NCBI GenBank assembly: GCA_937896505.1 | Contig: CALBNP010000156.1 | Location: forward strand, 1 to 39,058 | From: an uncultured Bacteroidales bacterium | GTDB lineage: Bacteria > Bacteroidota > Bacteroidia > Bacteroidales > F082 | Direction: 5' to 3' | Length of the DNA stretch: 39,058 nt | Part shown: piece after piece, positions 33,401-39,058 of the stretch | Numbering within the stretch: the first letter of the stretch is position 1 | Layout of the letters: each line of letters begins with the position of its first letter | Position numbers and translations under genes: made by a program | Notes under the pieces: generated by a model | Told to the model about the DNA's origin: nothing | The model's input: the letters and a program-made list of their open reading frames with translations, nothing else | Database searches by the model: none

Positions 33401-36400
33401 GCCATTTGTCGAGGCGGATTTCATTGCCATGGACGAGTTGCACCCACATTTCCACATCTTTGGCCGAAGTGCCTAACGAGAAACGGATTTCGTCGCCAGG
33501 ATGGGCTGTGGTTTTGTCGGTTTGGCTCCAAGTCATGGCGGTGTAAGGCATCTGCTTCGAACTGTTGCTGAACACGCTGAATTCCTTTGCGATATGCGCC
33601 AATGGGTCGTCCAGACTCGTCAGTTCGACATAATATCTGCCAGGATTAAGCGTTGCCTCACAGAATTTCACTTGACTGTCGGCCACCACCTCGTCTTGAT
33701 AGACCAAGGTTTTGTTTTTCTTTTCATAGAAACTATAGTTCGGGAAGAGGCGTTCCAAATCGGCATCGCCAAACAACTGGCGGTCAAGTTTTCTCTCATG
33801 GTCGAATGCCTCGAAATAGCTGATTTGCCTGGCATCATCAAGGCGATAGATCTTGCGCGCAATACGGCTCTTGGCAGGTGCACCACTCATGTTGACAACT
33901 TCGACGTTATAGTCTTTCAATGCCGACTGTTCAACGATATTTGGAATATTTGTATTGATAGCCAATGAGTTATATCCAGCGCGAATCGAATAAGTATCGC
34001 TATGGGTCTCGCCTTGTGCGCTGGTGGCCGTCACCTCGATTTCGTAAGTAAATACGGGCTGCTGTTCGGGTTTGGTCTTCAGCGAAGGCTTGAGGTTGAA
34101 GGTGATGGCGAACTTGCCCGCTTCGTCGGTGCGTGCCTTGCCGAAGGCGATTTGTTCGTCTTCGACGCTCGGATAGTACCACCACCAGCAACGCCACGGA
34201 AACGAGGTCTTGCGCACCACGCGGTAGCTGTATTCCACATCGTCCAAGCCGAAACCTGCGTAGGCATCCACGCTGCCGCTGACGGTAACTTCTTGGTTGA
34301 GCTTGTATTGTTCTTTCGGACTCTCGAAATTCACCTCAAAAGTTGGGCGTTTGTATTCTTCTACGCGGAAACCCGTACTGCCATTGCCGGCTTGCAGACG
34401 GAAATAGCCGTTCAGTCTGTCGGTTGGAATGACGAACGAGCCGCTGAACGAGCCGTATTCGTCAGTCTCAAAGTCGGCTTCAGCGATTTCTTGCCAGTTG
34501 GCATCCATAAAACGGATAGTTTCTTCGAAATCTTTCACCAGACTCTTGTCGTTGCCTTGCGTGCGTGTCACGATGCCCTTGAAATAGACAGTCTGGCCTG
34601 GACGATAGATGGCGCGGTCGGTGAGAATGGTGGTGCTAAAGTTTTCGTGCTCAGCATTATTTTTGCTTATGTGGAAGTAATTCTCCGAAAGCAAGGCATC
34701 GTTGCCTTTGCGGAGATTGATGCAGAACGAATTGTCGCCATCTTGGCGGTTCAAGACGACCATTCCGTTTTTGTCCGATTTCTCGGTGGCGATGATATTG
34801 GTTTCGTAGGCGCGCTTCTTGTAGTTGTATTCGCGTTTGTAGAGTTCCACAGTCACACCTTCCACAGTCTTACCCGATTTGCGGTCGAGGGTGACGATGG
34901 TCATCTTCTCGTTTTCGTTGCTTGTGACGAAACTGAGGTTCGAGACTTGAAAATTCAAGGCCAGATTCTTATCAACATCTGCATTGCCTTTGCTGATGGA
35001 AGCGACAAGGTAGTAGATACCATTTTCCAAGGCTGGCAAGGCTATCAAGCTGCTGTGTTCGCGGTAGTCGGTTTCGACTGGTATGTCGAGTTCGGTTTCG
35101 GCCACAGCCTTACGTTTCTTGAGGTCTTTCAGCAAGTCTTCTTTCGGAAGTTCACTTAGCCTTTTCTGTTCCTCTTCGCTGACTTTCACCAATTTATAAT
35201 AAGGTTTAGTCACGTTCTTGTAAATCAGGAAAGCGGGAATGTTTTCGTTGGGCAACTGCACTTGGTTCAGTTCAACATGGATTTGAGGTTCCTCTATACG
35301 GCTGATGATTTTCTCACATTTCTTTGCGCCAGCCGATTTTGGGAAGTCGGCAATGGCCTGTTCGCACATCGCCTTGGCATTCTTGAGATGGTCGAAATAA
35401 GTGCTGTCATCGCTGTTATCATTGTAATCACTGATGAGCTGGTCGGCAATTAGCGCGGTAATTTCGGCGGAGAGTTCATTTTGGCTGTGTTTGGCTTTCA
35501 GGTCTTCCAAGGCAGCCATGTATTTCTCGCTTTCGTTCAAGATATTGTTGACAAACTGTAAACGCTTGTAGTCGTTGAAAATCAGTACGTCTTCCTTGCT
35601 ATTCTTGATATTGTAGGCAATAATCTGCTGGAAAATGCTGAGGCATTGTATGATGGGTGAATCGCTCGTGCCAAGGTCGGCCTTGACAAATTCATCAGCG
35701 GTGAGCCACCAGTCTTCGGTGTTCCAATCGCCTTGAATGTCGTCGGCAGTCGAAATTTCCTGATAGTATTTCGCCACGCGATGGAACATGAATTCGAACA
35801 TCGTAGGTTCGTATTCAATGTAGTCGGTGACATTTTTTTTGCTCTCATACAGAGGAAGATAGTCTTTTGTGGATGCCTTTTTGAGAGCTTCGGTAGGTTT
35901 CAGAGCTTCGGCATAATGCTGGTTGATGAGGCGGCGATACGTTCCTTTGTCCCAATATTTCATCTCCACCTTACTCAAGTCACCATCAACTGACAAATTG
36001 TCGTTGATGGTCCAGCTGTTTTCGTCGAGATAATCGGCGTATGCCTTGGCCACTTCTTCGTGAAGTATGGCACGAGGCACTTCATCCAAGCGCTCAAACT
36101 GAGCTTCGGCATAGCGTATGAAGGCCTGCTGCGGGTCGTCTTCAACGGTGTATCGCATGATTTGCTGCCTATAGAGGATGGTCTTCAGCAACTGCACTTG
36201 GTTTTTGTCTTTCTCGGCCTGTTTCTCAATGGCGTCGAGTTCCTTCTCTGCTGTTTCGGGAAGGTCTTTGGTAAGATTTTCGGTGACTTTTTTCCACATA
36301 TCTTCGTAATTGTTATTGTTGTCAGGCTTCGAAGGCGCACTGAAGGCGAACAGGCTGAGGGTAGTCAGGGCTGCTGCCAAAATGGCCGCCACAATGATGA

Positions 36401-36413
36401 GCTTTGTTTTCAT
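30402..36413 (-). CDS. Alpha-2-macroglobulin family protein lacking the thioester
   Basis: This 2003-residue exported protein has a signal peptide (MKTKLIIVAAILAAALTTLSLFAFS). Residues 40-400 are helical and of unknown type. Macroglobulin-like domains follow, with the family phrase DRAIYRPGQTVYFKGI near residue 605 and a proline- and aromatic-rich middle. The A2M domain lies near 1240 (FFFPNLRTNADGSATFTFTMPDALTRWNL). The helical terpenoid-cyclase-like domain and a C-terminal beta domain complete it. Where active family members have C-x-E-Q, this one reads DRAETAF near residue 1460, so the reactive thioester cannot form. Such proteins are thought to trap proteases or guard the envelope. It is a single-gene unit, between hipBA and the lipoprotein operon. 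Confidence 0.88.
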   Translation of the reverse strand: MKTKLIIVAAILAAALTTLSLFAFSAPSKPDNNNNYEDMWKKVTENLTKDLPETAEKELDAIEKQAEKDKNQVQLLKTILYRQQIMRYTVEDDPQQAFIRYAEAQFERLDEVPRAILHEEVAKAYADYLDENSWTINDNLSVDGDLSKVEMKYWDKGTYRRLINQHYAEALKPTEALKKASTKDYLPLYESKKNVTDYIEYEPTMFEFMFHRVAKYYQEISTADDIQGDWNTEDWWLTADEFVKADLGTSDSPIIQCLSIFQQIIAYNIKNSKEDVLIFNDYKRLQFVNNILNESEKYMAALEDLKAKHSQNELSAEITALIADQLISDYNDNSDDSTYFDHLKNAKAMCEQAIADFPKSAGAKKCEKIISRIEEPQIHVELNQVQLPNENIPAFLIYKNVTKPYYKLVKVSEEEQKRLSELPKEDLLKDLKKRKAVAETELDIPVETDYREHSSLIALPALENGIYYLVASISKGNADVDKNLALNFQVSNLSFVTSNENEKMTIVTLDRKSGKTVEGVTVELYKREYNYKKRAYETNIIATEKSDKNGMVVLNRQDGDNSFCINLRKGNDALLSENYFHISKNNAEHENFSTTILTDRAIYRPGQTVYFKGIVTRTQGNDKSLVKDFEETIRFMDANWQEIAEADFETDEYGSFSGSFVIPTDRLNGYFRLQAGNGSTGFRVEEYKRPTFEVNFESPKEQYKLNQEVTVSGSVDAYAGFGLDDVEYSYRVVRKTSFPWRCWWWYYPSVEDEQIAFGKARTDEAGKFAITFNLKPSLKTKPEQQPVFTYEIEVTATSAQGETHSDTYSIRAGYNSLAINTNIPNIVEQSALKDYNVEVVNMSGAPAKSRIARKIYRLDDARQISYFEAFDHERKLDRQLFGDADLERLFPNYSFYEKKNKTLVYQDEVVADSQVKFCEATLNPGRYYVELTSLDDPLAHIAKEFSVFSNSSKQMPYTAMTWSQTDKTTAHPGDEIRFSLGTSAKDVEMWVQLVHGNEIRLDKWLKINDGVQTISYKVREQDRGGLMLRTAFVKENSVQIDDVNISVPYDNLDLNVKLATMRDKLTPGAEETWEVTVADYKDNPLEAALLAGMYDASLDEFAYHDWSFSMKPSSVYGRQFESDNHRFTSSNTSLDYFYIGIFFNFTLPSDAPFFDAIYFGRRMYKGAGRFGGGIVNEMVCYEESAPMPCVANDANNTFDASVAMDEVGSIEPQAKLTTETPKEEVNSEPSIRENFNETAFFFPNLRTNADGSATFTFTMPDALTRWNLMLLAYTKDRQTGQHQQSFTSSKPVMIMADMPRYMYDTDTLWFVANVINTGDEAVMPKAKLEIFDATSMEPIDMVVSDAIVTMQEIMPGRSQEVRWKVASQYDLSLLAFRFTAYAGQFSDAEQHLLPVLSSEVFMTQTLPITVKAETEQTFDFDCIANPNSRERDYSLTLNFSTNPVWYAVQSLPSLANLDTDRAETAFYVFYANTLSSYIADHIPNLLAYIKKWQIETPDALLSQLEKDQDLKAIMLQETPWVLEAKSETEQRSRIVTLFEINTLRQQQTEALNLIEKKQKYNGGWSWMDGMPESPWISTYILTGFGKLQKMGALSSLSGADQQTAQRICEKAVKYLEYEVADTYREMKKYKKNWPIGSTTLAELYALSFFKEQHSDKDFATAKQYYLGSLDKEWTNFNFNDKSKAAIVLYRNGNEKTAKLMIQSFKECAQKNEQIGMYWPKKYFAFESHIATHANIMAAFAEIDQDQEMLDQLRVWLLTQKQTNMWENSASTADAIYALLMRGSDWYEEGKNVTLHWGSVEMPGTEISTQGGVAGTGFIQRRWNANEVTTEMRQLTVNNPTPHLVWGGLFRQYFVPIDEVKSNDAGMSIKRELFVETVNEDGKKLVPVGNRILKVGDKITVKLTIKSQQDMSFVFVKDLRAAGFEPIEQVSRYEGNDGLWYYQSNTDTDMEFFIEHLPKGTHQLEYSMFVTKEGNLSNGYALIQCQYAPEFSSYSDGMRVKVGG

Positions 36414-36503
36414 ATTTTAAAGTATTATTGGTTACATACGGAAAAGGCATATCAAATATTGTGCAAAAAACAACATGAAAACGGTGAAATATCCGAGACG
36501 TTT

Positions 36504-36530
36504 GTAGAGACGCACCGGCGCGTCTCCCTC
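36504..36530. repeat. Dispersed palindrome, copy E (degenerate)
   Basis: GTAGAGACGC and GCGTCTC remain as arms, but the central CATG is lost (ACCGG in its place) and the right end is CTC. It lies between hipA and the alpha-2-macroglobulin gene and could form a hairpin that ends hipA transcription. Confidence 0.8.
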
Positions 36531-36537
36531 AAAAAAG

Positions 36538-37818
36538 TCAGAACGCGTTATATAGCAAGTTGCCTTCTATCGCATTTGCCGTTCCGCCTGGTATTCCACA
36601 ACCTTTTGCAATTGATTTCCACTGGCTTACAGCATCGCAAACCTGTCCGATTATCGCATTGCAATTCTTGATGTGAATGTTTTGCGCCACAGCACGGAAA
36701 TCGTCAGCAGTGAAATCGGTCCATTTGCCATTAATCGACATCTGATGTTGCGAAGTCCATTCGCCTTTCGGATTATAGCAATACGAGATGTCGTAGGCTG
36801 GCGAGAGTGACCATTCGCCTTTCTTATTCATCAGGAATGATATGTTTTTAGTGTGGTCATCTTGATTCCTGGCTATCACATTGAAGACCATCCTCCTAAA
36901 AAGTTCTTCAGCCTGTTTGTACGGCAAGCGGAGGCGACGCATCACTTGAAACGCCTGTTCGTATGAATAGGCATGAAGCATCTTGTAATCGAAATGAGCC
37001 AAGCCACAAAGCGTCTGCGAGTGTAGTTTTTCATTGCCACCCAAACGGTCGAAACGCCGCGTCATGAAGTGCGCCCGTCCGTTTTCTTCGAGGATACGAC
37101 ATTCCATCATCTCAATGCCAGCGTTTTTTGCCATCAAATAATAGGCGTATTCAATACGGCCATAATGTTTCGGATCGCCAAGCGAAGCATTTGTCACGCC
37201 ATCGAGTTTCAAAAGCCAATGTCCGAAACCCTCGGGAGCATCGAGCTGACCAGAACGGACTTCACCCGTGTTTTCGTTGAAGGCGACGACGGCTTTTGCC
37301 CGTTGACCTCCTGCCGAAGTCCCAACCTTTATTATATTGGCAATTGCCTCTTTCCTGTTGTCATTCAGATTTGCATTGAGTTGCGTCTTGCTATCCATCA
37401 CCTCTCTCGCGATTTCGACCAAAGAGCTGATTTCGAGTTCTGACTTTTGTTCAAGATGAACGTCTTGCGCCGGGACGAACTCCAATGCCCCCATGCTGCG
37501 TTTCCCTTGATAGCAAAGCCGTTCAACGGGATTGGCAAATGTACGTCCATTCATTGCCAGCCACTTGTCGAGCAAGGCCTTACCGTATGCATCCGGCAAA
37601 GCATCGGCCAGAAGTCCGGGCAAGCCGAGGAATGTGTCTTTACTCAAATTGCCAAAAGAAAAAATCCTGTCACCTAAGGGCATCATCAATGGCGAAAGTT
37701 CCAAACCGGTTGATTTGAAATCATCATCGTATTCGAACAATGCCGACTGTCGGTTTTCGTCCCACATCACGGCTCCGACATATTTGTCCCAGATAAAAAC
37801 TTTAGCGAGGTTCACCAT
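36538..37818 (-). CDS. hipA: HipA family toxin kinase
   Basis: HipA-type toxins are serine/threonine kinases that slow translation (in E. coli by phosphorylating glutamyl-tRNA synthetase) and promote persistence. They are neutralised by the HipB antitoxin. The 426-residue protein has the N-terminal HipA_N module (AKVFIWDKYVGAVMWDE to GALEFVPAQ). It also has a Gly-rich loop GTSAGGQRAKAVV near residues 165-177, the catalytic-loop-like RNQDDHTKNISFL, and SPAYDI as the DFG-equivalent. All are intact, so the kinase should be active. The start at 37818 overlaps the last seven bases of the hipB-like gene, as usual for the pair. Confidence 0.92.
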   Translation of the reverse strand: MVNLAKVFIWDKYVGAVMWDENRQSALFEYDDDFKSTGLELSPLMMPLGDRIFSFGNLSKDTFLGLPGLLADALPDAYGKALLDKWLAMNGRTFANPVERLCYQGKRSMGALEFVPAQDVHLEQKSELEISSLVEIAREVMDSKTQLNANLNDNRKEAIANIIKVGTSAGGQRAKAVVAFNENTGEVRSGQLDAPEGFGHWLLKLDGVTNASLGDPKHYGRIEYAYYLMAKNAGIEMMECRILEENGRAHFMTRRFDRLGGNEKLHSQTLCGLAHFDYKMLHAYSYEQAFQVMRRLRLPYKQAEELFRRMVFNVIARNQDDHTKNISFLMNKKGEWSLSPAYDISYCYNPKGEWTSQHQMSINGKWTDFTADDFRAVAQNIHIKNCNAIIGQVCDAVSQWKSIAKGCGIPGGTANAIEGNLLYNAF

Positions 37819-38147
37819 TCCGATTCAGTATTTTTGCCTTTCACACTTTTCGTCGCCCTTTCACGGACTTTCTCCCCATCAAGAATTCTTGCGTAGGCCG
37901 TCGGGCTGATCTGCCTTTCCTGAAAAAACACCTCAAGCAGGTCGAGACGGTTCATCGCCCGAAGCACTTGAATAAGCGTCATCAGCGAGCAGTTGTGTCC
38001 GTTTTCAAGGCTGCTCAGCGCAAAAACCGAAATACCAGCATTTTCGGCCACATCCTTCTGTTTGATGTTCTGCTCCAACCGAGTTTCCTTCACTTTCCGC
38101 CCAATCAGGGCAAGAAGCGCAACATCTGTCAACGAATAAACATCCAT
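37812..38147 (-). CDS. HipB-like XRE-family antitoxin
   Basis: This 111-residue helix-turn-helix protein is translated just before hipA and overlaps it by seven bases, so it is the likely antitoxin and repressor. The HTH spans about residues 12-66: LIGRKVKETRLEQNIKQKDVAENAGISVFALSSLENGHNCSLMTLIQVLRAM. A basic, flexible tail follows (GEKVRERATKSVKGKNTESEW). HipB proteins bind operators in their own promoter. The sequence upstream, with TATTTTTG at 38178-38185 and two ATATAACT words (38146 and 38199), is a candidate operator region. Confidence 0.85.
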   Translation of the reverse strand: MDVYSLTDVALLALIGRKVKETRLEQNIKQKDVAENAGISVFALSSLENGHNCSLMTLIQVLRAMNRLDLLEVFFQERQISPTAYARILDGEKVRERATKSVKGKNTESEW

Positions 38148-38177
38148 ATAACTTTATATATCTCAATATTTAGGCTG

Positions 38178-38185
38178 CAAAAATA
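38178..38185 (-). promoter_or_regulatory. Bacteroidota -7 promoter element for hipBA
   Basis: The minus strand reads TATTTTTG followed by CAGCC, 30 bases before the ATG at 38147. Two ATATAACT words 53 bases apart on the plus strand (38146-38153 and 38199-38206) flank it and might be operator half-sites. Confidence 0.45.
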
Positions 38186-38219
38186 GAAATTATTTTTGAT
38201 ATAACTAAATTTATTTTCC

Positions 38220-38247
38220 AAGAGACGCGATAAATCGGCGTCTCTAC
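38220..38247. repeat. Dispersed palindrome, copy F (degenerate)
   Basis: Arms AGAGACGC and GCGTCTCTAC flank a changed centre (GATAAATCG for GCCATGGCG). It lies upstream of hipBA, 34 bases from copy G. Confidence 0.75.
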
Positions 38248-38280
38248 AAACGGATGGCGTTTGGATTATCATTCCACCTT

Positions 38281-38308
38281 GTAGAGACGCGCCATGGCGC
38301 GTCTCTAC
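38281..38308. repeat. Dispersed 28-bp palindrome, copy G (perfect)
   Basis: Half-site GTAGAGACGCGCCA is followed by its exact mirror, a perfect 28-base palindrome. It serves as the reference copy for the family. Confidence 0.95.
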
Positions 38309-38516
38309 CTCATTTTAATGACGGTGTCGAAGGGGCGATTCCTATACAAAACAAATTTCCATGCGTAAAGTTTTTGCCATTTCCAAAAACGAAAAAGGAA
38401 CACGCGAAATGTTTTCGGTGTCCCTTTTCGTCCCTCAATGAGGAAACCCGGCCAAGGTTCTGAGATAAGTGTTTATGCAATTTTTGCTCTTCGCTCGGAA
38501 TTTACTGTTGCCATGT
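38309..38516. other. Non-coding stretch with one long imperfect hairpin
   Basis: The gene-free region 38148-38516 contains the hipBA promoter, palindrome copies F and G and, at 38390-38430, a hairpin. Its arms are CGAAAAAGGAACACGCGAAA and TTTTCGGTGTCCCTTTTCG around TG, with a few bulges. The hairpin could be a terminator for the minus-strand ORF at 38517-38996 or part of a mobile-element end. No coding sequence was recognised here. Confidence 0.6.
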
Positions 38517-38996
38517 TTAACAAAGGAAAAATGAAGGATTTTTCAATTCTTCTTGAACATATTGTATGGAAAAAGCAACAACGGATCTATCTTTTGTTTC
38601 AACAGCTTTATCCAAGAAATTAATATAAAACGCAACACTTGGATATTTTTCTTTTACATCTAACAATTGAGACTTAATTTGAAAGATTTTTTCATACTCT
38701 TCCTGGTGCAATCCATCATTATTAAACCTTTCCAATATACTTTTTCCTCCAAGAATCGGTATTTTTGAATTTTGAATGACAGGTCTTTCTTTGCTCTTAA
38801 GGACATCAAACATCTGATTTACAGCATTGCTTAAAATTCCATACGGAGTGATATCTAGTACTTTACTAATTGTCCTTTCAGTTGCACCGATTTTAGCAAT
38901 TTTCACATCAGCCATATAAGTAATAGCTGCTTTTTTCACATCAGCCCCTCTATCTATTGCTTTTAATCTTATTTCTTTGCGATTTTCGATAAACAC
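38517..38996 (-). CDS. AT-rich hypothetical protein, 5' end uncertain
   Basis: This frame of 159 codons has protein-like composition (KVLDITPYGILSNAVNQMFDVLKSKERPVIQN, then LQ/E/K-rich helices ending NPSFFLC). No family is recognised. It is visibly more AT-rich than the housekeeping genes in the window. The longest reading starts at a GTG at 38996, with a stop seven codons upstream. An ATG at 38915 would give a 132-residue protein beginning MADVKIAKIG. The lack of a clear promoter and the odd start suggest a truncated or recently acquired gene. No membrane segment or signal peptide is apparent. The last 62 bases of the window hold nothing else recognisable. Confidence 0.5.
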   Translation of the reverse strand: MFIENRKEIRLKAIDRGADVKKAAITYMADVKIAKIGATERTISKVLDITPYGILSNAVNQMFDVLKSKERPVIQNSKIPILGGKSILERFNNDGLHQEEYEKIFQIKSQLLDVKEKYPSVAFYINFLDKAVETKDRSVVAFSIQYVQEELKNPSFFLC

Positions 38997-39058
38997 AACA
39001 GAAACCCGTTGGCGGAATTAAAGTAGTGCATATTTAATATGGCCAATCGGTTTGTTGT

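Noticed and set aside
34002..35159. 385-codon open frame opposite the alpha-2-macroglobulin gene
   Set aside because: It is a shadow of a long coding region on the minus strand with signal peptide and family motifs.

Overview
The window looks like a chromosomal segment of a Bacteroidales-type member of the Bacteroidota, probably an uncultured gut or oral relative of Bacteroides/Prevotella. Four things support this. First, secreted proteins end in type IX secretion (T9SS) C-terminal sorting domains. Second, promoters carry the Bacteroidota -7 element TAnnTTTG instead of a sigma70 -10 box. Third, the block ftsX, DUF3098, uppP, truB, queA is the familiar Bacteroidales order. Fourth, there are OstA-like, thioester-less alpha-2-macroglobulin, AsmA and BspA/GLUG surface proteins. 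Most genes are housekeeping or cell-envelope genes of moderate GC. No rRNA, tRNA, CRISPR array, phage module or intact insertion sequence was seen.

Layout. 1-1.9 kb (minus strand): the 5' end of an acyl-CoA carboxylase beta subunit and a T9SS cargo protein. 1.9-7.7 kb (plus): ftsX, DUF3098, uppP, truB, queA and glyS, covering cell division, undecaprenyl carrier recycling, tRNA modification and tRNA charging. 8-12.4 kb (plus): a 1021-residue LRR/GLUG T9SS surface protein and a TPR lipoprotein with a DNA-binding-like C-terminus, interrupted by one in-frame TAA. 12.5-15 kb (minus): gpmA and an OstA/LptA-like protein. 15-18.1 kb (plus): Fic, MazG-like and TPR genes. 18.1-23.8 kb (minus): a truncated outer-membrane protein, a short polyprenyl synthase, a PlsC acyltransferase with a zinc ribbon, a Ser/Asn-rich secreted protein, and a 5'-nucleotidase with a small coupled protein. 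23.9-24.8 kb (plus): a YpfJ-like metallopeptidase. 24.9-36.4 kb (minus): a DUF4143 ATPase, a uracil-DNA glycosylase-family protein, an AsmA-like protein, a small lipoprotein and a 2003-residue alpha-2-macroglobulin. 36.5-38.1 kb (minus): hipBA. 38.5-39 kb: an AT-rich ORF of unknown function.

The gaps hold most of the unusual signal. A 28-bp palindrome (half-site GTAGAGACGCGCCA followed by its mirror) occurs seven times. One copy is read in frame inside a T9SS sorting domain, two form a doublet inside a larger inverted repeat, and copies flank hipBA. A separate 24-bp tandem array follows queA, and a relative of it precedes gpmA. Upstream of the DUF4143 ATPase, the 12-mer ACTTTTTTGCAA recurs four times at exactly 33-bp intervals, ending ten bases before the start codon. 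That array is the best candidate here for an undescribed regulatory system. All repeat and motif calls are by eye, and no database search was possible.
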